From positions 1,832,001-1,896,000 of the forward strand of contig NC_020505.1 of NCBI RefSeq assembly GCF_000310245.1: a stretch of 64,000 nucleotides of DNA, in the 5' to 3' direction. Below, piece by piece: positions 32,739 to 40,423 of this stretch. Below the pieces are notes generated by a model that did not search any database, was not told where the DNA came from, and was given only the letters and a program-made list of their open reading frames with translations. The DNA is from Candidatus Sulfuricurvum sp. RIFRC-1 (GTDB lineage Bacteria; Campylobacterota; Campylobacteria; Campylobacterales; Sulfurimonadaceae). A program made the position numbers and the translations under genes. Numbering within the stretch: the first letter of the stretch is position 1; every line of letters begins with the position of its first letter.

Positions 32739-33533
32739 TTACTGCTCCAACCCTACCGCTAACTCTGCATAAATCCGTGCTTTAGCAATGTTATAACGAT
32801 GCGTTTGTCCGCTCTTTTCCAACGAAACGATTTTTTGATTAAGCTGTGTCATACGGGCATTAATCGTATTTCGATTTTGTATCACCGTAGACTTATCATC
32901 CCCGCTAGTGGGTGATAACCCTGCAAAACTTTTCGCCTGATTCATATAATTTCCCGTCGCATCAAGAGCATCGGCAATACTCTGTGTCGTTGCCGCCATC
33001 ATCTCTGTCGATGCCGAGATCTCTTTCAGCGAATTTTCGAGGTTTTTCGCATCATTCAGGAGTTTGGTATCCGCATATACCGCTAGCTTGGATATCTCTG
33101 CGGCGCTTGCTTGTGAACGGTTCAGCTTATCGAAATTGGAGAGAAAATACTCTGTGCTATTTTTGTACTTATTCAGTGTACTTGCTGCCCCGCCGAGATT
33201 TAACACCGTTTTAGAAATTAGTTTTGTCGTATTGGAAACCTCTCCGGCGTAGGGAATCGGTAAAAAGCGGACCACATTACTGATATAGACGCTCGATTTG
33301 ATCATATCCGCATAGTTATCGACGGTCCCTTTCATCGTACCGATAAATCCTTCGAACGATTCGATGTTCTTTTTGTCTTCACGTAAGAGTTTTGCCACCT
33401 TTTCGAGGTGGTCATATCCGTATGCGTTAAGCTGTGAAGCACTCATGCACGCTTTTTGCGGTGTAACTTCAGGCTGTGGAACACACCCTCCGAACATAAC
33501 CAATGCCATCGCTAAAACAATCAAACGTTCCAT
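32739..33533 (-). CDS. Predicted lipoprotein, helical, unknown function
   Basis: From ATG 33533 (AGGA upstream) the product is 264 residues with a lipoprotein signal: MERLIVLAMALVMFGGC, the lipobox cysteine at residue 17. The mature part is mostly alpha-helical and polar, with long segments that may form coiled coils (LEKVAKLLREDKKNIESFEG; NSLKEISASTEMMAATTQ). It matches no family I recognise. It lies 12 bp after a ribbon-helix-helix gene and a ParA gene on the same strand, so a surface lipoprotein appears to be co-expressed with a partition-type ATPase. Confidence 0.7.
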   Translation of the reverse strand: MERLIVLAMALVMFGGCVPQPEVTPQKACMSASQLNAYGYDHLEKVAKLLREDKKNIESFEGFIGTMKGTVDNYADMIKSSVYISNVVRFLPIPYAGEVSNTTKLISKTVLNLGGAASTLNKYKNSTEYFLSNFDKLNRSQASAAEISKLAVYADTKLLNDAKNLENSLKEISASTEMMAATTQSIADALDATGNYMNQAKSFAGLSPTSGDDKSTVIQNRNTINARMTQLNQKIVSLEKSGQTHRYNIAKARIYAELAVGLEQ

Positions 33534-33544
33534 ATTTTTTCCTA

Positions 33545-33796
33545 TCATATCATCCCCATCTCTTTAAGTGCTCTGCGGATTGCTCCGGCGATCGATTCAC
33601 CTGTTTTGACTACATAGGCATCAATTTTCTCTTTTTCACTTTTAGTCAGTGTCAAAAAGACTTTCTCACTTTGCTTGACCTCCGCAGTTTTCTTCGGACG
33701 CCCACCGGGATGTTTCGCCGTTTGGATCTCTTTATGGGTTGAGAGTTCCCGCTGTGTCACCCGTGAGGCAAACTTGTTTTCTTTCACGTTTTCCAT
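33545..33796 (-). CDS. Ribbon-helix-helix DNA-binding protein (CopG/ParG-like)
   Basis: The 83-residue basic protein has a disordered N-terminus containing HPGGRPKKT, then a C-terminal ribbon-helix-helix pattern: a strand KVFLTLTKSEKEK followed by helices IDAYVVKTGES and AGAIRRALKE. Such proteins act as centromere-binding partners of ParA or as autorepressors. It sits 14 bp after parA, the usual order in small partition cassettes. Confidence 0.75.
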   Translation of the reverse strand: MENVKENKFASRVTQRELSTHKEIQTAKHPGGRPKKTAEVKQSEKVFLTLTKSEKEKIDAYVVKTGESIAGAIRRALKEMGMI

Positions 33797-33810
33797 TATC
33801 GCTCCCCTTT

Positions 33811-34401
33811 TTATACGTTTTCGTATTCTCGAATTTTTTCATGCAGATCTCGAATTAGATTGGAACTTTTTTTATACGCATAGGCTTTGATTCCCCCCTG
33901 CTGTGAAAGATCGATGATCGAGCGGTTTTCATTGATCGCCGTTTGCAAGGCTACACTCATCGGAATCGGAAACATCTCAATCTCAAACCCCAACGTCTCT
34001 TCAAATACAAATTTTGCATCATTGATATCGTTCTCTTTTTGACTCATGTTCGGCACCATCAAAATCGGTTTGTTCGCTGATGAGACACGCACAAGCGTAT
34101 CCACCGTCCCCTGTATCGTCTCCAGTGTCGGGATAAACGGGATAATGATCAGATCCGAATAGCTGATCGCCTGATCGAGTTTGATATCATCAAACCCTCC
34201 GAAATCAAAAATCGTCTCTTTGTCCGGCTGTTGAATCGATTTTTGCTGAATATCAACACGCTCAACCCTCTCCGGCAACCGATCCGAGAGTGAACCGTAA
34301 GGATCGATCTCACACCCGTGAAAGCCGAATCCTGAGATAAGCTGGTGGGCGATCATCGATTTACCCACTCCCCCTTTAAAATTGACAATCGTTATATTCA
34401 T
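33811..34401 (-). CDS. ParA-family ATPase (small, plasmid-type)
   Basis: The 196-residue protein starts with a deviant Walker A, KGGVGKS (residues 9-15), has the switch-like IFDFGGFDD and a hydrophobic LIIIPFIPT strand, and no N-terminal HTH. This is the size of the small type Ib ParA proteins found on plasmids and integrated elements, which pair with ribbon-helix-helix ParG-like proteins. It is well away from any chromosome origin genes in this window. Immediately upstream is a cluster of CTGTAA half-sites. Confidence 0.82.
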   Translation of the reverse strand: MNITIVNFKGGVGKSMIAHQLISGFGFHGCEIDPYGSLSDRLPERVERVDIQQKSIQQPDKETIFDFGGFDDIKLDQAISYSDLIIIPFIPTLETIQGTVDTLVRVSSANKPILMVPNMSQKENDINDAKFVFEETLGFEIEMFPIPMSVALQTAINENRSIIDLSQQGGIKAYAYKKSSNLIRDLHEKIREYENV

Positions 34402-34421
34402 CTATTTTCCTATATTTAAAA

Positions 34422-34494
34422 ACTGTAAATTACAGTATTTTACCTGTAATAAATAGATAAAGTCAAGTTTTGAACTGTATTTATCTACTATTTT
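34422..34494 (-). promoter_or_regulatory. Candidate operator/centromere region of the ParA cassette
   Basis: ACTGTAAATTACAGT (34422-34436) is a perfect 15-base palindrome. Further half-sites CCTGTAA (34443-34449) and ACTGTAT (34474-34480) follow, and AAATAGATAAA...TTTATCTACTATTT forms a looser inverted repeat around 34451-34493. This kind of array is where ribbon-helix-helix partners of ParA bind. Binding is inferred. Confidence 0.5.
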
Positions 34495-34547
34495 AATGGC
34501 GCTTTTTATGCTATAGTATCCCCACTAAACCGTCTGAAATTACCTAT

Positions 34548-36053
34548 ATGGAAAAAAACATCTTCTCTTTAGCGAAAATTTTCCTGATCACTACTATCTT
34601 TTGGAGTGTTAGCGCATGGAGTGATGATACACAGCCTCCTTTTTGCGCGCAGTTAATCCAGTTAAAAAAGTCTCCCCGATTTGAGCACCTGAGCTACCCG
34701 ATCGAAACAGCTCGGTTTTACAATCAAAGATGCAAAGTATCCGAATCGATCGCATGGTTGGATCAAAACGGCACGCTGACACCGGATGCTGCCGAACTGC
34801 TGAGCGCTATCGATAACTCCTATCACGAAGGGCTAAATCCGAATCGTTATCACCGAGATGAAATATCCGAATCGATTGAGCAACTCAAAAAGGGAGAATA
34901 CGACGCATCCGATGCGATTGCGAGCCCCCTCTTCTGGCTCGATATTCTTCTGAGCGATGCCTATATGAGCTTGGCAAAAGATCTCAATGAAGGGGTGAGT
35001 AAATACGATGAGCTTCGTGAAACCAAAAGAGCCCGAAATGAAAAGTTTGAATGGGACCGCCCGCAAATCGAGCCGATCTCCTATCCTGAATACCTTGCAG
35101 AATATTTGAAACTCCACCGCATTTCCCGCTCGCTCTCATCGCTCTTGCCTGATTACGAGGAGTACTACGCTCTTCGAGATGCCCTACACATCTATCGCAC
35201 TGCCGAAGCCAAAGAGACGGGGCATCAAAAGGGATCAGGAAAAACAAATGGTTCCACCTCTCAAAAGATCATCCAAAAACTGCTGATCAATCTCGACCGG
35301 TTCCGATGGCTACCGCGAGGAATCGAAAAAAACGGCAGTTATATCGATGTGAATATCCCCTCCTATACCCTCAGAGTACTCGATCACGGATATGAAACCT
35401 TACGGATGAAAACCATCGTCGGAAGGGGCTCACGTCCTACTCCGATCTTGTACAGCACCATCTCTCATGCCATCCTCAACCCCTCATGGACAGCACCGAA
35501 AACCATCGTCCGCAAAGACATCTTAGAGAGCAAAAATATCTCCGCTTTTCTCCTAAGTCACGACATACGGGTCTACGAACACGGCAGAGGCGAACTCTAC
35601 GAAATCGATCCAACCCAAATCGATTGGAGCCAATACAGCGGAAAAAAGCAAATCCCCTATACCTTTAAAACCGATGCGGGAGAGACCAACCCGCTGGGAA
35701 AAGTGAAATTTTTGTTCCCCAACTCCCATTTCGTCTATCTCCACGGCACCAATACCCCTGCACTGTTTAAAAAATCCGGCCGCGCCCTCAGCTCAGGATG
35801 TATCCGCCTCAGCGCTCCTCAAAAGCTGTACGATTATCTCATGGACCGATGGGGAAATCCCGATGATAAACTCCCCGATACGCTAGAAGAGCCCGATACC
35901 TCTGTCGCTCTTCAAAAAAAGCTCCCGATCTTTTTACGCTATATGACGATCAGCGCGGAAAATAGCAATACGGTTACCATTTATGATGATATTTACAATT
36001 ATGATGAAGCGCACTGGGCGATACTAGAGAAAAAAGGGGTGAAAATAAAATGA
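34548..36053 (+). CDS. L,D-transpeptidase, YcbB/LdtD type
   Basis: The 501-residue protein has a signal peptide (LAKIFLITTIFWSVSAWS), an N-terminal helical scaffold domain and a C-terminal YkuD catalytic domain containing HGTNTPALF and the active-site SSGCIRLS with its nucleophilic Cys. It forms or exchanges 3-3 peptide crosslinks in peptidoglycan, or tethers proteins to it. Where many homologues have a peptidoglycan-binding module, this one has a low-complexity Gly/Ser/Lys linker near residues 222-236. A TATAGT box at about 34514 may serve as its -10. It converges with the EAL-HDOD gene. Confidence 0.88.
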   Translation: MEKNIFSLAKIFLITTIFWSVSAWSDDTQPPFCAQLIQLKKSPRFEHLSYPIETARFYNQRCKVSESIAWLDQNGTLTPDAAELLSAIDNSYHEGLNPNRYHRDEISESIEQLKKGEYDASDAIASPLFWLDILLSDAYMSLAKDLNEGVSKYDELRETKRARNEKFEWDRPQIEPISYPEYLAEYLKLHRISRSLSSLLPDYEEYYALRDALHIYRTAEAKETGHQKGSGKTNGSTSQKIIQKLLINLDRFRWLPRGIEKNGSYIDVNIPSYTLRVLDHGYETLRMKTIVGRGSRPTPILYSTISHAILNPSWTAPKTIVRKDILESKNISAFLLSHDIRVYEHGRGELYEIDPTQIDWSQYSGKKQIPYTFKTDAGETNPLGKVKFLFPNSHFVYLHGTNTPALFKKSGRALSSGCIRLSAPQKLYDYLMDRWGNPDDKLPDTLEEPDTSVALQKKLPIFLRYMTISAENSNTVTIYDDIYNYDEAHWAILEKKGVKIK

Positions 36054-36088
36054 AGTTGACTTATTATCATCCATAGTTTAATGTGTGT

Positions 36089-37336
36089 TTATACCTTCAT
36101 ATGCAATTCAGCCGCACTTCTTTGGTAACTGTTTAAGAGAGATGTGTTGAGTTCCCGTTCCGATAAATTAAGTTCCACGATATTGGAACTGATCAAAAGA
36201 AGATCATTTTTTTCAATAGCGATAGCAAGTTCCAGAATCCGTCCGAGTACCCCTTTGTGATCTAAAAGTGCATTCGCTATTTCCTTGTCAATGGTAATCT
36301 GTTCCATGAGCTTGTTGTAACTTTCTTTAAACATGATTTCACTCACAGAAAGTATTCCTATCATGTAAGCCATATTAGCAAAATTGGTACTTTTCTTTAT
36401 GCTATAGGCTAATTCCTTCATTAAATACGCTCTTTGCAACACTTGCAGATTTATCTGTAATGTCTCATTGCCATCTTCTTTTACGTCAATTTTTTCATTA
36501 GCATAGTACATAAGTTCTAGCCAAGAGTTCAAACGCTCACGACCGATCAGAAGTAACGCCTGCTCGATAGAAGAGACACTCTCATGTTCCAAAGCCTTGT
36601 TCCGTTTAACAAATTTTAAAAGATTGATGGACAAATAAGGGGATTTATAAAATTTTATGACTATTTCATCCAATGGAGCCTGTGTTTTTAACAAATACAT
36701 CAGCTCATGCAATAACTTCTTATCCGGATCAAAATTAACGTTAGACAGCAAATCCGGTACACAAAAATAATAACCCTGAAAATAATGAAATCCGCAGGAC
36801 TTAGCCAATGTAAAACTTGTTTCATCTTCTATTTTCTCGGCAATGATTTTACAATCATAATTTTTCAGGAAAAAGAGGATTTCAGTAAGATCAAGAGCGT
36901 GATTAATATCAATTTTCACATAATCAATTACGTCCAATACAGCGTGAAAATGACGGATAAAATCTTTTTCAGCACTGCAATGGTTCAGAGCAAAACGATA
37001 GCCTTTCTTATGAAGGAGATATATTCGGTCAAGTAAAGATAAAGTTATACTAGTTGATTCGAGGATTTCTAAAATAAAATAACTGGGAGAGATAGTATAA
37101 ACGATATCATCCATCAAAAAAACTTCATCTACTTTGACAAAAGCTTTAAGCCCGTACGTCAACGTACTCGGCCCAATATAGTTGAGCGTATTAACCAATA
37201 CTCTTGAAGTAGCATGTAAATTATCATCAACGTCAGCACTATTGCTTTCGGTATTCCGATACAGTAATTCGTACGCGAAAATATTGCCCCGCTCATTAAA
37301 TATAGGTTGACGTGCGAGATAAATAGAGCTATTCAT
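36089..37336 (-). CDS. EAL / HDOD domain signalling protein (YuxH-like)
   Basis: The 415-residue protein begins SIYLARQPIFNERGNIFAYELLYR, the hallmark of EAL-HDOD proteins. The EAL part (residues 1-200) lacks the intact EAL triad and catalytic acidic residues, for example YVKIDIN where active enzymes have a DDFGTG loop nearby, so it probably does not hydrolyse c-di-GMP. Residues 205-400 are an HDOD domain. Homologues affect motility and pilus function. An IS3-family element begins 49 bp upstream of its start, so its native promoter may have been displaced. Confidence 0.82.
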   Translation of the reverse strand: MNSSIYLARQPIFNERGNIFAYELLYRNTESNSADVDDNLHATSRVLVNTLNYIGPSTLTYGLKAFVKVDEVFLMDDIVYTISPSYFILEILESTSITLSLLDRIYLLHKKGYRFALNHCSAEKDFIRHFHAVLDVIDYVKIDINHALDLTEILFFLKNYDCKIIAEKIEDETSFTLAKSCGFHYFQGYYFCVPDLLSNVNFDPDKKLLHELMYLLKTQAPLDEIVIKFYKSPYLSINLLKFVKRNKALEHESVSSIEQALLLIGRERLNSWLELMYYANEKIDVKEDGNETLQINLQVLQRAYLMKELAYSIKKSTNFANMAYMIGILSVSEIMFKESYNKLMEQITIDKEIANALLDHKGVLGRILELAIAIEKNDLLLISSNIVELNLSERELNTSLLNSYQRSAAELHMKV

Positions 37337-37469
37337 TCCAACCCTTTTAGACGATCAAATATATTCTTTTATCATTATTGTAACTGGAATGACCCCCAAA
37401 AACTAGACACTTTTTAATTCGTTAATTTCGTCGATAATAATCGGCATGGAATACGATTAGGAGAGATAA

Positions 37470-37748
37470 ATGGCAAGATATACAGACGAGTTCAAACAAG
37501 AAGCAGTAAAGCAAGTCACCAACAACAATTATGCGATCAAAGATGTAGCAGAGAGATTGGGGATTCATCCAGATTCTCTAAAAACTTGGGTCAGCCGATA
37601 CAAAGATCCTCAATCTACAGCTGAGTATGCTCAATTAAAAACGGTACACGATGAGATGAAGAAGCTCAAATCGGAGCTCAAGCGTGTTACCGAGGAGCGT
37701 GATATCTTAAAAAAGGCCGCCGCGTACTTTGCCAGAAACCAAGGATAA
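37470..37748 (+). CDS. IS3-family transposase OrfA
   Basis: The 92-residue protein has an N-terminal helix-turn-helix (DEFKQEAVKQV, AIKDVAERLGIHPDSLKTWV) that binds the element ends, and a C-terminal leucine-zipper-like coil (HDEMKKLKSELKRVTEERDI). The slippery A AAA AAG at 37709-37715 lies in its last 12 codons; a -1 shift there fuses it to OrfB. Confidence 0.95.
   Translation: MARYTDEFKQEAVKQVTNNNYAIKDVAERLGIHPDSLKTWVSRYKDPQSTAEYAQLKTVHDEMKKLKSELKRVTEERDILKKAAAYFARNQG
37709..37715 (+). promoter_or_regulatory. Programmed -1 ribosomal frameshift site
   Basis: A AAA AAG in the orfA frame (TTA AAA AAG). Slipping back one base continues as GRRVLCQKPRIKYAF into orfB without a stop. This heptamer is the standard IS3-family signal. 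Confidence 0.85.
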
Positions 37749-37795
37749 AGTACGCATTTATTCAGGTTCATGAGCCCTTATATGGGATTCGACGC

Positions 37796-38638
37796 TTGTG
37801 CAAAGCGATGCAAGTTCATCCGAGCGGATATTACGCTTGGGTGAAAGAGCCTATGTCTGATCGGGCAAAGGCAAATGAAGTGCTAAGTGTTCAGATCAAA
37901 GAAGCGTATGTACAGAGTAATAACGCCTACGGCTATCGAAATATCCACAAAGACCTAATCGAGTCGGGAATCACCGTCAACCGGAAACGAGTTGCACGCT
38001 TGATGATTACCAACGGACTCTACGGTGCGGGGACTCTCAAAAAGAAGCCTCGTCATAAAGCGGGCAGTATCCATAAAGCCCATCCGAATCATCTCAAGCA
38101 GTGCTTTAACGTAGAGAAACCTAATGAAGCATGGGTAACGGATATCACCTATATTCGAACCTACGAGGGATGGTTGTATCTTGCGGTCGTATTAGACCTT
38201 TTCAGCCGCAAAGTGATTGGATGGGGGATGAGCCATCGGATGACGACATCGCTCGCTATGGATGCACTGAGAATGGCAACGATGCGGCAGGGGGCGAAAC
38301 ACAGTGTGATACTTCACTCCGATCAAGGATCGCAGTTTAGCTCCTATGAATGGCAAAGTATGCTCAAACACTCCAACATCATCCCAAGTATGAGCAGACG
38401 GGGTAACTGCTATGACAATGCCGTCGTGGAAAGCTTCTTTAAAACCTTGAAACGTGAATGCGTCAGGAAAGAGATATTTGTGACGAGAGAGTATGCAAAA
38501 TCAAAAATATTCCATTATATCGAGATGTTCTATAACCCTAAAAGACGGCATAGTTATCTGGGTTATCTATCTCCAAACGAATTTGAGGTACGATACTTTT
38601 TGGAATCAACGAAAAATGAGGTGTTGGCGGAAAACTAA
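37796..38638 (+). CDS. IS3-family transposase OrfB (DDE integrase, made by -1 frameshift)
   Basis: The 280-residue stretch from ATG 37796 carries an HTH_21-type start and an rve integrase core with DDE residues: Asp in WVTDITYI, Asp in LHSDQGSQF and Glu in CYDNAVVESFFKTLK. The same frame is open upstream through KYAFIQVHEPLYGIRRLC to the slippery site in orfA, so the active product is probably an OrfAB fusion from 37470 to 38638 rather than a protein starting at 37796. Confidence 0.93.
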   Translation: MCKAMQVHPSGYYAWVKEPMSDRAKANEVLSVQIKEAYVQSNNAYGYRNIHKDLIESGITVNRKRVARLMITNGLYGAGTLKKKPRHKAGSIHKAHPNHLKQCFNVEKPNEAWVTDITYIRTYEGWLYLAVVLDLFSRKVIGWGMSHRMTTSLAMDALRMATMRQGAKHSVILHSDQGSQFSSYEWQSMLKHSNIIPSMSRRGNCYDNAVVESFFKTLKRECVRKEIFVTREYAKSKIFHYIEMFYNPKRRHSYLGYLSPNEFEVRYFLESTKNEVLAEN

Positions 38639-38756
38639 TGTGTCTATAAAACGGGGGTCATTCCATAACTGACTTTTTTTGAAATACTCTCTTGAAGGTA
38701 TATCTTAGTTTATTTAATGTGGGAGAAATGAGGAAAAGAAAAAAAAGTTAAAAGAA

Positions 38757-38996
38757 TCAAACAAACATAAAATCTTTTTTGTACAGTATATGTTCGCTTG
38801 TTTGTTTGAAAGCAGCCATCTTCTCGAGAACATCCATCAGAGGAACTTTCCCCAAAGCACTGATCTCTTGGCATATCAATATTTCATAATTACTCATTCT
38901 GGCACGATATGCAACTACCCAATGCTGAGACGTAAGCTGTCTTAGTCGTTTAAGAGTACCTTCTTCTTCTATCCATTCATTGTTATTGTTTAACAT
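38757..38996 (-). CDS. Small hypothetical protein
   Basis: The chosen start is ATG 38996 (MLNNNNEWIEEE), giving 79 residues. It has AAAGG seven bases upstream and lies about 22 bases after the start expected from the promoter at 39025-39053. A longer start at 39026 (MMQVHSKGSK) has a ribosome site but would overlap the -10 box. The protein is mildly charged, has no signal or membrane segment, and contains WIEEEGTLKRLRQL and VPLMDVLEKMAAF helices. I recognise no family. It lies between the IS3 element and the first ssrA-derived repeat. Confidence 0.5.
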   Translation of the reverse strand: MLNNNNEWIEEEGTLKRLRQLTSQHWVVAYRARMSNYEILICQEISALGKVPLMDVLEKMAAFKQTSEHILYKKDFMFV

Positions 38997-39024
38997 TTTA
39001 GAACCTTTACTATGAACTTGCATC

Positions 39025-39053
39025 ATTCTATCACCTTTGAACTGATGTGTCAA
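39025..39053 (-). promoter_or_regulatory. Promoter of the small hypothetical gene
   Basis: Minus-strand TTGACA (39053-39048), 17-base spacer, TAGAAT (39030-39025). Confidence 0.65.
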
Positions 39054-39173
39054 TATATTCAAAAAAGTTATTAACCGCTGAATATCAAGGTGTGAAAATG
39101 ATTCGTAAAAATAATTACTTTGGGATTATGAAGAGATATGAATTTGTTTTATTGTGAAAAGGAATTTAAGAGG

Positions 39174-39189
39174 TTTGGTGGAGGCGTCC
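39174..39189 (-). repeat. ssrA-derived attachment repeat, copy 1 (outer left boundary)
   Basis: TTTGGTGGAGGCGTCC matches exactly the 16 bases that include the 3' end of the tmRNA gene at 42873-42888. It is the left limit of the accessory region and probably an att site left by integration at ssrA. Confidence 0.8.
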
Positions 39190-39293
39190 TCTATCAAACA
39201 AAGGCTAAATAAGGCTATAAATAAAGTATTACAAAAAATAAACTACATTAAAAACTACATTAATGTTATTCTCATAATATATTTTTATGAGAA

Positions 39294-39878
39294 TCAAATA
39301 CTAAATATGAAGCTTTTAAGTGGTTCATAATTGCCTTGATCCGCCTCTTTTAATGAAGCGATATAAGCGAATCGCGCATCACTCACTTCGGTAATATTCC
39401 CGCCCCATGAAAGAGCTTGATACCCCATCTTTAAAAGCCATAGATCAGTAGCGAGTCGCGCCCATCGACCGTTTCCGTTTGGAAATGGATGAATCTTGAC
39501 CAATGTATGATGGAGACGTACCGCCGTATCACGATAGTCCCATTCGCTTTCCCAATATTTGAGATCGTCTTGAAGCTGATACAAACGTTGATGAATCATA
39601 TTGGCTTCAACGCCGATAGAGGTTTGAGTAGTACGAAATTCTCCCGCCCAACTCCAAACATCACCAAACATCTCTTTATGGAGTTTACGAAAAAAGCTCA
39701 AATCAAACGTTACTTTTTTGAGAGCCGACGGGTTAAGAGTGTATTTAACATACGCTTTGAGAATGTTTTGCGCTTCGGCATCGTCGAGTTCTGCACGGGT
39801 GGTTATCTTTTTGAGCTTTAGCCCTGATATATCATCGAGAGGAGTTTCTCCCTCTTTGTCAAACGTAATCATGCCCAT
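39294..39878 (-). CDS. Fic-family protein, mobile mystery protein B type
   Basis: The 194-residue protein has a Fic core with HPFPNGNGRWAR at residues 130-141. The catalytic His130 is present, but the usual Asp/Glu before GNGR is Asn, which is characteristic of the mobile mystery B subgroup. VWSWAGEFRTTQT and the C-terminal SWGGNITEVSDARFAYIASL also fit. Fic enzymes usually transfer AMP to target proteins. It overlaps the upstream HTH gene by 10 bp; this A/B pair is found on mobile elements in many bacteria and may act as a toxin-antitoxin or addiction module. Confidence 0.88.
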   Translation of the reverse strand: MGMITFDKEGETPLDDISGLKLKKITTRAELDDAEAQNILKAYVKYTLNPSALKKVTFDLSFFRKLHKEMFGDVWSWAGEFRTTQTSIGVEANMIHQRLYQLQDDLKYWESEWDYRDTAVRLHHTLVKIHPFPNGNGRWARLATDLWLLKMGYQALSWGGNITEVSDARFAYIASLKEADQGNYEPLKSFIFSI

Positions 39879-40243
39879 ATTTGCGATTTCGGCATTTTAG
39901 CAATCATCGCTTTGGCTTGGGAGAGCATCTTTGTTTGTGCTTCGCTTCGCGGCGATTGATTTTCCAGTGCAGACGTTTGGACGACACGGTTCACGATCTC
40001 ATGCGCTTTTTTCTCAATTTGCGCTTGATAGAGTGCTTTCGCCGATTGTTTCGGTTTTATTGCAATCTCACATCCCAAAGCTATCGCTATTTTGTCGAGC
40101 GTATCAAGTGATATATCATGTCCCGAAAATGCACGCTTTACTGTAGCAATCCCCAATCCTGAGCGTGAAGCAATAGCCTCATAAGGGATAGATAACGCCT
40201 CTTTTTGTTTTTTGAGTTCGGATAGGATCAATGATTTAAACAT
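39869..40243 (-). CDS. HTH transcriptional regulator, probable mobile mystery protein A
   Basis: The 124-residue protein contains a Cro/CI-type HTH (IPYEAIASRSGLGIATVKRAF, then ISLDTLDKIAIALGCEI) and a basic helical C-terminal tail with KKAHEIVNRVVQTSALE. It is coupled to the Fic gene by overlap. Two copies of the operator pattern RYATCA-N4-TGATAC lie in its promoter, indicating autoregulation. The mobile mystery A label rests mainly on the pairing with B; sequence similarity in the HTH alone is not specific. Confidence 0.78.
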   Translation of the reverse strand: MFKSLILSELKKQKEALSIPYEAIASRSGLGIATVKRAFSGHDISLDTLDKIAIALGCEIAIKPKQSAKALYQAQIEKKAHEIVNRVVQTSALENQSPRSEAQTKMLSQAKAMIAKMPKSQIWA

Positions 40244-40258
40244 AGTAGCTTCTTTTTA

Positions 40259-40317
40259 GCATCATATTTGATACTTTTAATTTTACTAAATGTATCATAA
40301 GTGATACTATTTGTCAA
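40259..40317 (-). promoter_or_regulatory. Promoter and paired operators of the HTH-Fic operon
   Basis: On the minus strand TTGACA (40317-40312), 17-base spacer, TACATT (40294-40289). GTATCATAAGTGATAC (40292-40307), a perfect 6-bp inverted repeat with 4-base centre, fills the spacer. A second site GCATCATATTTGATAC (40259-40274) lies between the -10 and the gene start, 33 bp away. The design is that of a self-repressing HTH protein. Confidence 0.75.
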
Positions 40318-40423
40318 GGCAAATACAACTATAATGGTCATCTTTGTCAAAGTATAGATTAATATAGTATGGAGTTTTTGAAACAAAAATTGAAGATTGA
40401 GTATCTGACCGCTATTTTTTATT

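Larger units (their letters stand above)
37385..38665 (+). mobile_element. IS3-family insertion sequence, apparently intact
   Basis: The element is 1281 bp. Its ends are inverted repeats: left TGGAATGACCCCC then AGACAC (37385-37410), right the reverse complement with the same two blocks (38640-38665). A 4-bp direct repeat TAAC flanks it (37381-37384 and 38666-38669). It has overlapping orfA and orfB with an A AAA AAG slippage site. All parts needed for transposition are present, and the exact target duplication suggests a recent insertion. Confidence 0.93.

Noticed and set aside
34548-36053. L,D-transpeptidase as part of the ParA cassette
   Set aside because: It is on the opposite strand with its own likely -10 box; only the upstream gap is shared.
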